Of a stretch of DNA of 44,643 nucleotides, positions 33,690-41,328 are shown piece by piece; within the stretch, counting starts at the first letter, position 1, and every line of letters starts with the position of its first letter. The notes below the pieces were generated by a model. That model saw only the letters and a program-made list of their open reading frames with translations. It searched no databases and was not told where the DNA came from. The stretch is taken from contig CAMPYJ010000021.1 of the NCBI GenBank assembly GCA_946998205.1, positions 1 to 44,643 of the forward strand. Direction: 5' to 3'. The position numbers were made by a program, and so were the translations under genes. The stretch comes from an uncultured Prevotella sp. (GTDB lineage Bacteria > Bacteroidota > Bacteroidia > Bacteroidales > Bacteroidaceae).

Positions 33690-33746
33690 CTACGCTTTTC
33701 CTAACGTACACATAAACTGCTTGTAATCAGCATCATACACATTCAT
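33690..33746 (-). CDS. Possible 18-residue ORF or gene remnant
   Basis: ATG at 33746, reading MNVYDADYKQFMCTLGKA. The frame is open upstream for a further 19 codons without a start, so it may be the C-terminal end of a lost gene. It ends at the exact border of 22-bp array 3. No ribosome site or promoter is evident. Confidence 0.25.
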   Translation of the reverse strand: MNVYDADYKQFMCTLGKA

Positions 33747-33824
33747 GAAAAAGATATCAGAAGAGGTGGACAGAACGTGGAGCACCCACGGCGGACGGAT
33801 GACCCATCAGCCCAGACAGGACCA

Positions 33825-33856
33825 GGCCTGACAGGATTAAGCGTTCCTGTCAGGCC
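33825..33856. terminator. Perfect 12-bp hairpin downstream of the M48 gene
   Basis: GGCCTGACAGGA pairs perfectly with TCCTGTCAGGCC around an 8-nt loop, 22 nt beyond the stop. No T run follows on either strand, so termination by itself is uncertain; it may protect the mRNA 3' end. Confidence 0.5.
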
Positions 33857-33877
33857 CGGTAAAAATGGTGCGCGCGC

Positions 33878-34801
33878 TTACTTTCCCACGTTTCTGTAAA
33901 GGCTGGAGGCAGAAACCGTCTTTTGCCGGGATGACTGTTTCCTGTCCGTCAGCTTCCTGCTCGTCTTTGGAGCGGGGGCTGCTGCGGCACCAGAGCCACC
34001 ATTATAATATTGTAAAGCCGTGGGCATAAGACGCTGCAAAGCGGCAATGCGCTTGGCATCGGTGGGGTGAGTACTGAAAATATCGCTCTGGTTTCCCTTG
34101 CCTTTGGCCATGCGCTGCCAGAATGGGACGGCCACACGCGGATCGTAACCGGCCATGGCGGCAAAGATAAGTCCCATGTTGTCGGCCTCCAACTCATGGT
34201 CGCGTGAGTATTTCAGACTGCGGAACTGCAATCCTTGCTGGGCCACCACCTGTGCAATCTGCGTGGTGGTGTTTCCCACACCCAGCGCGCTGAGAGTACC
34301 GCCAAGCACCCGCACGCCCAGGTTGTCCATAATCTGCCTGCTCATCTGCTCGGCGCTGTGGCGGGCAACGGCATGCGCTATCTCGTGCCCCATGACCACT
34401 GCCAGGGACGGTTCGTCCCGCGTATAGGGCAGAAGACCTTCGTACACCACGATTTTGCCACCGGGCATGCAGAACGCGTTGGCCTGGTTGTCGGCGACAA
34501 GGTTGAACTCCCAGCGATAGTGTTGCAGTTCTTCGCTCAGTCCGCGGCTGTTGAAATAGGCCTCGACGGCGCGGGCCAGCCGCTGTCCCACACGCTTCAC
34601 CATAGCCGTGTTGGCTGCATTAGACGACTTGGTGGCCGTGGCCATGTACTTGTCGTATTCTTGTTTGCTCAAACTAAGCACCTGCTCATCCGAGACCATC
34701 AGATTCTGTTTACGGCCCGTGATAGGCACGGTGCGCGTAGTTCCACATGCCACGAGCAATGCGGTGGCAAAGGTCAACAATAAAATTTTAGCTTTATTCA
34801 T
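33878..34801 (-). CDS. M48-family metalloprotease, lipoprotein
   Basis: Zinc protease anchored in the envelope, likely involved in outer-membrane quality control like BepA/LoiP. The signal peptide ends in lipobox LLVAC with Cys 19. The zinc motif HEIAH is at 139-143, with the third ligand in the downstream DHELEADNMG. FCMPGGKIVVYEGL and FSTHPTDAKRIAAL are typical of the family. The C-terminus is Lys/Ser-rich and probably disordered. The gene stands alone, with a -7 box upstream. Confidence 0.93.
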   Translation of the reverse strand: MNKAKILLLTFATALLVACGTTRTVPITGRKQNLMVSDEQVLSLSKQEYDKYMATATKSSNAANTAMVKRVGQRLARAVEAYFNSRGLSEELQHYRWEFNLVADNQANAFCMPGGKIVVYEGLLPYTRDEPSLAVVMGHEIAHAVARHSAEQMSRQIMDNLGVRVLGGTLSALGVGNTTTQIAQVVAQQGLQFRSLKYSRDHELEADNMGLIFAAMAGYDPRVAVPFWQRMAKGKGNQSDIFSTHPTDAKRIAALQRLMPTALQYYNGGSGAAAAPAPKTSRKLTDRKQSSRQKTVSASSLYRNVGK

Positions 34802-34829
34802 ATCCTTGATTTTATAAATTTCGATATTG

Positions 34830-34837
34830 CAAACTTA
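34830..34837 (-). promoter_or_regulatory. -7 box (TAAGTTTG) of the M48 gene
   Basis: Perfect TAnnTTTG 29 nt before the ATG; only a weak TTG lies at -33. Confidence 0.5.
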
Positions 34838-34941
34838 CAAAAAAATGATAAATGCTGACAACAGTTCGTTAAAATTTGAGATAACGACGGGATAGGGAAA
34901 GGTTAAACTGAAGCCAGTTGATGCACTTGGGCTTATGTCAT

Positions 34942-34989
34942 ACCCGTTGGCGGAATTAATTTAGTGCATACTTAATTCCGCCAACGGGT
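34942..34989. terminator. 18-bp perfect inverted repeat
   Basis: ACCCGTTGGCGGAATTAA at 34942-34959 is the exact reverse complement of 34972-34989, with a 12-nt loop. It starts two bases after the stop of the small lipoprotein frame. It has no T run. It could end the pyrK-pyrD transcript, or be a small palindromic repeat. Confidence 0.7.
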
Positions 34990-34991
34990 TA

Positions 34992-35090
34992 TTATTTATC
35001 TATCACAAGCCCTTCTAAACTTTTTTCACTCTCGCATGAGCATAAAAAAGAAGCAAAGGCTATGCAAATTAATATACACTGTATTTTCAT
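34992..35090 (-). CDS. Small lipoprotein (32 aa) or truncated lipoprotein
   Basis: The frame begins at 35090 with a lipoprotein signal, KIQCILICIAFASFLCSC, and continues ESEKSLEGLVIDK before TAA. The second Cys of CSC would be lipidated, leaving a 14-residue mature peptide. The stretch LEGLVIDK resembles the first strand of carboxypeptidase-regulatory-like domains, so this may be the surviving start of a larger lipoprotein cut short near the adjacent 18-bp inverted repeat. It lies 65 nt after pyrD and no separate promoter is seen. Confidence 0.5.
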   Translation of the reverse strand: MKIQCILICIAFASFLCSCESEKSLEGLVIDK

Positions 35091-35155
35091 AGGAAATGTT
35101 TTTTAGAGCCTATGCGGATTCAGCAGATGAACGGGATGCGCAGGTTTAAGACGGC

Positions 35156-36067
35156 TTAAACGTTTAATGCGCCAATGATTTCTGTCACCGAAGCACAACC
35201 ATGGTCATCAAGCCAGCGGTTCACACCATCACGAACGTGGATGGTAGCCATGGGATCGACAAAGTTGGCCGTGCCAATTTGGATGGCCGTGGCACCCGCC
35301 ATGAAGAATTCGATGGCATCTTTCGCCGTAGAAATCCCTCCAAGTCCAATGACAGGGATGCTGACTGCTTTGGCCACTTGCCATACCATGCGCAACGCTA
35401 CGGGCTTTACAGCCGGTCCGCTGAGGCCACCTGTGGCAATGCTCAACACGGGTTTGCGCCGCTCTATGTCAATGGCCATGCCCATGAGGGTGTTGATAAG
35501 CGAAACACTGTCGGCTCCTTCGGCCTCGCAGGATCGTGCTATTTCGGCCACATCGGTGACGTTGGGCGACAACTTGACGATGAGTGTCTTGTGATAAGCC
35601 CGTCGAACGGCTTTGACAACCGCTGCGGCTCCGGCACAAGATACGCCAAAAGCCATGCCGCCCTCCTTGACATTAGGACAGGAAATATTGAGTTCGATGG
35701 CCGGAATCTTGTCCAGAGTATCAATACGGGCCGCACACTCGGCATAATCATCGGGCGTGTTCCCGCTGACATTGACAATCATGTGGGTGTCGATATCCTT
35801 GATCTTTGGATAGATTTCTGAGCAGAAATAGTCAACACCCTTATTCTGCAGACCCACACAGTTGAGCATGCCATGCGGCGTTTCGGCCATTCGTGGATAC
35901 TTGTTTCCTTGACGAGGATGGAGCGTTGTACCCTTGACAATGATACCACCAAGCTGATCTAATGGTACCAAATCGGCAAATTCGAGTCCATACCCGAAAG
36001 TACCCGAAGCGGTTAAGATTGGATTTTTAAACTCAATATCATTTATTTTTACATTTAGAGCTGCCAT
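35156..36067 (-). CDS. pyrD: Dihydroorotate dehydrogenase, catalytic subunit (class 1B)
   Basis: Oxidises dihydroorotate to orotate in pyrimidine synthesis using FMN. The N-terminus has FKNPILTASGTFGYGLEFAD. The active-site region is ELNISCPNVKEGG, whose Cys is the class 1B catalytic base. FMN-phosphate binding is at IPVIGLGGIS and AIQIGTANF. At 303 aa it is normal. It overlaps pyrK by 13 nt and needs PyrK to pass electrons to NAD. Confidence 0.96.
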   Translation of the reverse strand: MAALNVKINDIEFKNPILTASGTFGYGLEFADLVPLDQLGGIIVKGTTLHPRQGNKYPRMAETPHGMLNCVGLQNKGVDYFCSEIYPKIKDIDTHMIVNVSGNTPDDYAECAARIDTLDKIPAIELNISCPNVKEGGMAFGVSCAGAAAVVKAVRRAYHKTLIVKLSPNVTDVAEIARSCEAEGADSVSLINTLMGMAIDIERRKPVLSIATGGLSGPAVKPVALRMVWQVAKAVSIPVIGLGGISTAKDAIEFFMAGATAIQIGTANFVDPMATIHVRDGVNRWLDDHGCASVTEIIGALNV

Positions 36068-36831
36068 AATAACTTCTTAATATTTAACACAGGACCTTGT
36101 GTACAAACGCAGACATGACCGTCGGTAGTATCTTCCACGCAACAAAGACAGGCGCCCAAGCCGCACGCCATGTCATTCTCCAACGAGACTTCGCATGCTA
36201 TGTCGTTCTGTTTGGCATAGCGCGCCACCGACATCATCATGGGTTTGGGGCCGCAGGTGGCGATGCGGTCGAATTGTTTTTCCTTGAGAATGGAATGATT
36301 GGTAACATAACCTTTCTCACCTTCTGAACCATCTTCCGTGGTGAGATACAGGTCACCAAGCTCACTAAACATATTTTTTTCAAGCAATTCGTCAGCTGTT
36401 CGTGCGCCTAACAAAAACGAAGGGCGCACGCCCATCTCCACTAATCGCTTTCCCAAGAAAAGCATTGGAGCGATTCCAACACCTCCTCCAACGAGCAAGA
36501 CACGCTCATCGGTAGAACGGGGCATGGTAAAACCATTTCCAAGAGGTAACAAACAATTGACCTTCTCACCAGGTTTCTTTCGCACCAGACGACGGGTTCC
36601 CTCACCTATCGCCGCCACAAGCAATAAAATCTCATCGCGTTCGTAATCCACCATGTTAATGGAAATGGGCCGACGCAAATAGGTTGTAGGTGAATCGTCA
36701 ATACGCACTTGTACGAATTGGCCTGGATGCATCTCGGGCAATGCCGATGAAGAACGCAATCGCATGAGCCAATGACGATCGCTTAATTGCTCTGTGGCTT
36801 GTACAAGGAAATCTTCACAAATCTTTCTCAT
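36055..36831 (-). CDS. pyrK: Dihydroorotate dehydrogenase, electron-transfer subunit
   Basis: FAD and [2Fe-2S] protein that links PyrD to NAD+. FAD-binding YLRRPISINMVDYE and the NAD region LLVGGGVGIAPMLFLGKRL are clear. The C-terminal cluster cysteines are in CEVSLENDMACGLGACLCCV and GHVCVCTQGP. Length is 258 aa. It is preceded by a leader of about 170 nt that contains a short ORF with a strong ribosome site. Confidence 0.95.
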   Translation of the reverse strand: MRKICEDFLVQATEQLSDRHWLMRLRSSSALPEMHPGQFVQVRIDDSPTTYLRRPISINMVDYERDEILLLVAAIGEGTRRLVRKKPGEKVNCLLPLGNGFTMPRSTDERVLLVGGGVGIAPMLFLGKRLVEMGVRPSFLLGARTADELLEKNMFSELGDLYLTTEDGSEGEKGYVTNHSILKEKQFDRIATCGPKPMMMSVARYAKQNDIACEVSLENDMACGLGACLCCVEDTTDGHVCVCTQGPVLNIKKLLWQL

Positions 36832-36867
36832 TGAACAATTTCATTATAATAGTATTGAAATAGGAAG

Positions 36868-36915
36868 CTATGAACAAATCTTAAACTGCGACATGCGAGG
36901 GCGATGATAGTACAT
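36868..36915 (-). CDS. Possible 15-residue leader ORF of pyrK-pyrD
   Basis: ATG at 36915, reading MYYHRPRMSQFKICS, with AAGGAGG placed 5 nt upstream. Such a perfect Shine-Dalgarno is rare in this phylum. It lies wholly within the 5' leader. No terminator hairpin with a T run follows before pyrK, so a regulatory role is unproven. Confidence 0.35.
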   Translation of the reverse strand: MYYHRPRMSQFKICS

Positions 36916-37010
36916 ACAAACCTCCTTGTCTGAACGAAGAATAAGCTCAGCCTTGAATATACGCCTATTTAATTGTGATAATCTTGAAACACTTAATAAT
37001 ATATCAAGTG

Positions 37011-37042
37011 CAAAGTTAGCACAAATAGAACACACTCACAAA
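37011..37042 (-). promoter_or_regulatory. Promoter of pyrK-pyrD
   Basis: TTTG at 37039-37042, 20 bp, then a perfect TAACTTTG at 37011-37018. The predicted RNA begins near a hairpin (CACTTGATA/TATTAAGTG). Confidence 0.8.
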
Positions 37043-37183
37043 TGAAAGAAATAAATAAAAACGCCTACAACAATAATCGCCCAACCTTTTAAAAGAATGA
37101 GCTGAACAGAAAAAAATATCCAGAGTATCGATTAACGACAAACAAATTGACTGAAAAGATTTGGTAAGAGCCTGACTAAATAC

Positions 37184-37663
37184 TTATTTTTTAGGAACAA
37201 AAGTTTCCCACGTTTGGTCATCATAGAATACTCTTATTTCAGCAATCTTACGCGGATTTTTGTCAATATATTTCGTATTGCAAGCTGAAGCCGGCGGAAG
37301 TTGGTTACGTTGGTCAGAAAAACGTAACTGAGACTGCACCACATTACTCTCGGGTGGAGTAGAAGGAGAATCTTCAAACTTTAATACAGATTCAGCAGAT
37401 GGTGTAGAAACTGCATGATTATCGTTATCACCTGTATAATCATCCAAGAACATAGGACCTTGTCCATACAACAACCAATCTAAATTAATAGATGGAAATT
37501 TTTTCTTGATGGCATCGATATGGTTCAATGTCGGTTTAGTGCGATCATTAAATATGCTACTCAATGAAGCAGGTGAAATATCCAATACCTCAGCAAAACT
37601 TTGCTGATTCATGTGCTGAGCATTCATCAATTGTCTGATTCGATCTTTCATTTCATTCATCAT
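37184..37663 (-). CDS. XRE-family helix-turn-helix regulator
   Basis: 159-residue DNA-binding protein. The HTH is at about residues 6-60: IRQLMNAQHMNQQSFAEVLD, then SPASLSSIFNDRTKPTLNHI. WLLYGQGPMFL is the motif common to this Bacteroidota group. The C-terminal half is polar and Pro/Ser-rich with an end cap (KIAEIRVFYDDQTWETFVP). ATGs at codons 1, 2 and 5 are all possible starts. Its target is unknown; autoregulation at its own consensus promoter is likely for the family. Confidence 0.9.
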   Translation of the reverse strand: MMNEMKDRIRQLMNAQHMNQQSFAEVLDISPASLSSIFNDRTKPTLNHIDAIKKKFPSINLDWLLYGQGPMFLDDYTGDNDNHAVSTPSAESVLKFEDSPSTPPESNVVQSQLRFSDQRNQLPPASACNTKYIDKNPRKIAEIRVFYDDQTWETFVPKK

Positions 37664-37706
37664 TCAACGTAAAACAGGCCAAAAACGGCAAATCTCATTG
37701 ACTTTA

Positions 37707-37737
37707 CAAAGGTAAACAATAAAAATGACAAAACAAA
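37707..37737 (-). promoter_or_regulatory. Promoter of the XRE regulator
   Basis: TTTG at 37734-37737, 19 bp, then a perfect TACCTTTG at 37707-37714. Confidence 0.75.
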
Positions 37738-38322
37738 CAAATCCATATAATATTCACCTTTCGATAATTTGAATTTATGTGTTTGTATTTGTAAATCTAA
37801 AATAAAAAGAATACATCGCCGTAACTTTAGATATACATATATAAATCATATCTGTGAATTGATGATTTTCTTTAATAAAGCAAATAGCCGCAAAAAACTG
37901 GGAATAAGTATATTACGCTCTATCATTTTGCTTCATATCAGCTTTATTCCGTGAAATCAAGCATGAACCAATGTAAATATATAGAAAGCAGAAGAGAATA
38001 AGTCTCGTTTACATTGGTTATCATAGAATTAGCCACTTATCAGTATGCTGAATATTTATGAGTATCAAATATGAAATCAAAATATTCACATTTCAATATC
38101 ACATATCAATATCGCATTATCGATATATGTTTATAAAACAGACATAAAATCAAATTCATATATTCATATTTTTATATTTACAAAGCAGCATCCTTTTAGT
38201 ATTTTAAATCTTAATAACGGTTAACGATGAATTTTCATCTCAAGTCAACATAAGAAATCGCCATAATTTCAATATTCTGAAACAAGGTACAGGGTGCGCT
38301 CAAATATGCGAATTATGAGCAT
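37738..38322. other. AT-rich gene-free region
   Basis: Very AT-rich with no credible gene. It contains AACCAATGTAAA (37966-37977) and its exact complement TTTACATTGGTT (38008-38019), a 12-bp stem with a 30-nt loop, plus a dense run of ATATCAATATCGATATAT-like sequence near 38095-38130. Confidence 0.5.
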
Positions 38323-38359
38323 ACAAAAAAGCGAAAAACCCAGGCTCCATCTGGGTTTA
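38323..38359 (-). terminator. Rho-independent terminator beyond 22-bp array 4
   Basis: Minus-strand AAACCCAG pairs with CTGGGTTT around a 7-nt loop, followed by TTTTTCGCTTTTTTG. It lies about 400 nt after holA, so a transcript ending here would contain the whole tandem array. Confidence 0.75.
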
Positions 38360-38495
38360 ACGGCAAAAAACATGAAAAATAAAAGTTGTATTCTAGACAA
38401 AAATAAGCTAAAACAGGGTCCATTTTAGGCAAAAAAGAGCTTTTAAAACATGCGAAAAATCCTCTTCAGATAGAAAAAGCTACCCTATCAGCAAC

Positions 38496-38709
38496 CTATC
38501 TGAAGTTATCAGAAGGCTTGTCTGAGGTTTTCGGCAAGTCTATATGATGTTATCAGGGGGCTATCTGAAGTTATCAAAAGGCCTGTCTGAGGTTATCAGG
38601 GGGGCTATCTGAAGTTATCAGCAAGTCTATATGATGTTATCAAGGGTCTATCTGAAATGGTTAGAAACCTATCTGAAGTTACAAAGGGCTGCTTGAAGTT
38701 TATTGGAGA
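38496..38709. repeat. 22-bp degenerate tandem array 4 (about 10 units)
   Basis: Ten units with core CTATCTGAAGTTATC start at 38496, 38518, 38540, 38561, 38583, 38605, 38627, 38648, 38669 and 38689; spacing is 22 bp, then 21 or 20. Unit types recur in the order A-B-C-A-B-A-C, a sign of block duplication. The array begins about 43 nt beyond the holA stop. Confidence 0.9.
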
Positions 38710-38751
38710 CGCCAGTTTTGGAGTTCTTTGTGAATCAAAAACGCATCTCTT

Positions 38752-39774
38752 TCAGTGCAGGATATAAAAGATAAGCTCTTTCATGAGATCCCCCGTCGAA
38801 GTATTAGGATTGTTGATACCTTTACTTTTTGCATCAATTTCTCTAAACTTCGCAATGATCTGCATGGTTTTCTTACCTGAATAATTTTTCATTCCCGTGA
38901 TATAATCACGCGCGGCCCACCCTCCTCTTAGATCCAGAAATTGCGCAACGGCGTTCTCGTTTTTGGTGGGAGCGTAATAGGCAATCATCAAATTTTGAAA
39001 ATAGCTGAAGAGCAAAGGAAGAAAAGAAAAGATTGATCCAGCTTTGGGATTATTGTCAAAATATTTGATTATCTGATTAGCTTTGAAAACATCCCGATTC
39101 ACCAAGGCGTTTCTCAGCTCGAAAGCGTTGAAATCTTTGCTCACGCCAATTTGCTTTTCAATAACTTCAGGCACAACCACTCGGTTGTTTTCCGGAAGAG
39201 AGATCAACAATTTGTCGAGCACAGAAATCATCCTGTTCAAGTCCGAGCCAACATGATCGGCAATCATCGCTGTAGATTTATAATCGATGGTCACGTTTTT
39301 CTGTTTCAGATACGAGGCGATGAAAGTAGGCAGTTCTGTCTCTCTCATCTTTTTACTTTCAAAAACCACGCCAATAGCTTCAGACCTTCCAATCAGTTTT
39401 TTTCGTCTGTCGATGGTTCCATTTTTATGGCACAGCACCAAGATTGTTGATTTTACAGGATTTTTCAGATATTTTTCAATCACGTCAGTACCGCGCAAGT
39501 TTTGCGCTTCTTTCACGATGACGACCCGATATTCGGCCATCATAGGATAGCCCTTTGCCAGATCAACGATTTGTGCGGCGTTGATGTCAGAACCGAAGAC
39601 TATGTTTTGATTGAAGTCACGCTCTTCGGGTTGCAGGACGTTTTCGGCGATATAATCTGAAATTTGGTCAATAAAATACGACTCCTCACCCATCAATATA
39701 TAAATAGGTGAAAAGTGCCGCGCCTGAAGGTCACGCATGATAGAATCGTATGTGGGTCCCGTCTTAACCATCAT
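38752..39774 (-). CDS. holA: DNA polymerase III subunit delta
   Basis: Clamp-loader subunit that opens the beta sliding clamp. Family features are an N-terminal PIYILMGEESYFIDQISDYI, then YRVVIVKEAQNL, LVLCHKNGTIDRRKKL and the C-terminal collar domain. The ATG at 39774 (or 39771) is preferred to 39807. Length is 340 aa. It is divergent from the HsdR_N gene, an arrangement common in Bacteroidota. Confidence 0.92.
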   Translation of the reverse strand: MMVKTGPTYDSIMRDLQARHFSPIYILMGEESYFIDQISDYIAENVLQPEERDFNQNIVFGSDINAAQIVDLAKGYPMMAEYRVVIVKEAQNLRGTDVIEKYLKNPVKSTILVLCHKNGTIDRRKKLIGRSEAIGVVFESKKMRETELPTFIASYLKQKNVTIDYKSTAMIADHVGSDLNRMISVLDKLLISLPENNRVVVPEVIEKQIGVSKDFNAFELRNALVNRDVFKANQIIKYFDNNPKAGSIFSFLPLLFSYFQNLMIAYYAPTKNENAVAQFLDLRGGWAARDYITGMKNYSGKKTMQIIAKFREIDAKSKGINNPNTSTGDLMKELIFYILH

Positions 39775-39882
39775 TACAAAAAACCTGATACGAGATGAAT
39801 ATGACAAAAAGCCATACCAATTGACATTTCAACACGAACTGCCTAATCTCCGCCAGGTCTTTTTCCTTTCTTGTTTTTTTGT

Positions 39883-39890
39883 TAACTTTG
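39883..39890 (+). promoter_or_regulatory. -7 box (TAACTTTG) of the HsdR_N gene
   Basis: Perfect TAnnTTTG 24 nt before the ATG; the -33 region is T-rich without a clear TTTG. Confidence 0.55.
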
Positions 39891-39913
39891 TATCTGAATG
39901 CAAAATTACTAAA

Positions 39914-40363
39914 ATGTATCCATTAAACCTACCCCATTACGCAATAAAATTAGGCGGCACGAAAGACAAACCCACTATTTTCGACATCCTCCGAAGGAGA
40001 TATGTCGCGCTTACACCAGAAGAATGGGTGAGGCAGCATTTCATACATTATCTAATAGAGCACAAACATTATCCCGCCACCTTGCTGGCTAACGAGATAC
40101 GTCTCAACATGGCCGGTAAGACACTGCGGGCCGACAGTGTTTTGTATGATTCACGCCTCCGTCCCAGGATGATCATAGAATACAAGGCACCATCCATCCC
40201 CATCACGCAGAAGGTGTTCGACCAAATCGCCACCTATAATTTACTGCTGCATGTCGACTATCTCATCGTCAGCAACGGCATTGATTCTTATTGCTGCAAA
40301 ATGGATTATGAAAGTAAAAAATGTTTATATTTAGACCATATCCCTGAATACGAAAATATTTAA
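39914..40363 (+). CDS. HsdR N-terminal-domain protein (nuclease-like)
   Basis: 149-residue stand-alone protein related to the N-terminal nuclease domain of type I restriction R subunits. The core is EEWVRQHFIHYLI, ADSVLYDSRLRPRMIIEYKA (Asp and Glu-x-Lys of a PD-(D/E)xK fold) and YLIVSNGIDSYCCKMDYESK. No helicase or specificity subunits are present, so it is not a restriction system by itself. Proteins of this kind beside holA are widespread in the phylum, and the function is not known. The start at 39914 follows the promoter. Confidence 0.87.
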   Translation: MYPLNLPHYAIKLGGTKDKPTIFDILRRRYVALTPEEWVRQHFIHYLIEHKHYPATLLANEIRLNMAGKTLRADSVLYDSRLRPRMIIEYKAPSIPITQKVFDQIATYNLLLHVDYLIVSNGIDSYCCKMDYESKKCLYLDHIPEYENI

Positions 40364-40386
40364 CAAGTCAGCACCTTTCTACGCTC

Positions 40387-40563
40387 ATGAAGTTGAAAGA
40401 TGATGAGAAAGCGAGTGGCTCATGGCCAATCAACTTATATGCCATCAACTCGTACCCCTCCCTCCTCTTCAGCGTGTTTGAAGCAAGGGCGCGCATTGCT
40501 CACCAACAAGCGAATCCTGAAGAGGTTGTTGTAAAGGGACGTTTCCATAAATTACCACCGTAA
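40387..40563 (+). pseudogene. 58-codon ORF, probably a gene fragment ended by a MITE
   Basis: ATG at 40387, followed by a credible protein-like stretch (SWPINLYAINSYPSLLFSVF, EARARIAHQQANPEEVVVKG). The final residues RFHKLPP and the stop come from the end of the MITE-like element. I do not recognise the protein. A real gene that lost its 3' part to the insertion is the simplest reading. Confidence 0.4.
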
Positions 40564-40777
40564 AAGTTTTTTATATCAGCCTTTTTACGTTTTGTCATCT
40601 TGTGGATTCTTTTTAGGGCGGCTCTATAAATTAGCTTTGTCAGATTGCGAGGCTGTTTTTGTGGTCAATTTGTTTGTGAGTGAAGGAGTACAGCGAGCTA
40701 TACGACTGAACGAACAAACAAATTGACCTCAAAAAAAAAGTCTCACAATCTGTCAAAGCCAATTTATAGAACCGTCC
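40533..40777. mobile_element. MITE-like element, copy 3 (composite)
   Basis: A left-type half (40533-40614, divergent end GGGACGTTTCCATAAATTA) is followed at once by a second unit (40616-40777) whose two ends are both of the right type (GGGCGGCTCTATAAATTA and AATTTATAGAACCGTCC). The inner stem and the apex GTACAGCGAGCTATAC are recognisable. This looks like insertion of one copy into another. Confidence 0.8.
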
Positions 40778-41293
40778 AAAGACGATTTCGTGTCTTTCCG
40801 ATTTCCTGTTTTGTGCACGGCTCTTTCATTTAACGAAGGTATATTTTGTTGCTGTAAACAACATAGAAGAAATCAACAACGAAAGCAGAAAACACGAAAA
40901 CGTGCGGGTGACATGAAGAAACCACAGAACGCCGGCGTTCTGACGAAAACAGCGAAAAGAAATGCGTCGTGATTTTTCTCCGATTCTTTGTCAAAAGTGA
41001 AATGCCGCAACTATGTTTTTCGTTGCTTTAGACAGAACGGGACGTTCTTTCGTGAAATGGCTTTTGCGGCAATGTTTTTTAGATTCTTTTGTGTTTTTCG
41101 TTGTTTAATGATGAGATGTCATGCTGCTTTTTATTGGTACGCAATATGTTATATTCATTTAATCGGTAAATTTGAGAGTGAAGTACCCAAAGGATGAATG
41201 ATTTATGGCAGCAAAGGCTATTATTAAATGAAAGAGCCGTGTGTTTTGTGGGAGTTTAGCGGGGAAATCACAGCTGCTTTCAAAATTTTTGCG
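40778..41293. other. Gene-free spacer with paired palindromes
   Basis: No credible gene. CAGAACGCCGGCGTTCTG (40925-40942) is a perfect 18-bp palindrome, and AGAACGGGACGTTCT follows about 110 bp later. TGCCGCAA and TTGCGGCA flank the second palindrome. The arrangement could be a pair of operator-like sites or the remains of a repeat. Confidence 0.5.
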
Positions 41294-41301
41294 TACATTT
41301 G
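41294..41301 (+). promoter_or_regulatory. -7 box (TACATTTG) of the sialidase gene
   Basis: Perfect TAnnTTTG 27 nt before the ATG at 41329; no good -33 element. Confidence 0.5.
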
Positions 41302-41328
41302 CCTGCATCAAGCCGTTTTTGGCACATA

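Noticed and set aside
34942..34989. Integration attachment site
   Set aside because: It is a perfect palindrome but there is no tRNA, integrase or second copy in the window.
37769..37954. 61-residue plus-strand ORF in the AT-rich region
   Set aside because: Composition simply reflects the AT-rich DNA; no ribosome site, promoter or motif.
38496..38709. CRISPR array
   Set aside because: Repeat and spacer cannot be separated: units are 20-22 bp in total, degenerate throughout, and there are no cas genes nearby.
39914..40363. Type I restriction-modification system
   Set aside because: Only the isolated HsdR_N domain is present; no methylase, specificity or helicase subunit is nearby.
40790..41197. 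Two plus-strand ORFs before the sialidase
   Set aside because: Both are Lys/Arg/Phe-rich low-complexity frames without a promoter, and they overlap palindromes.
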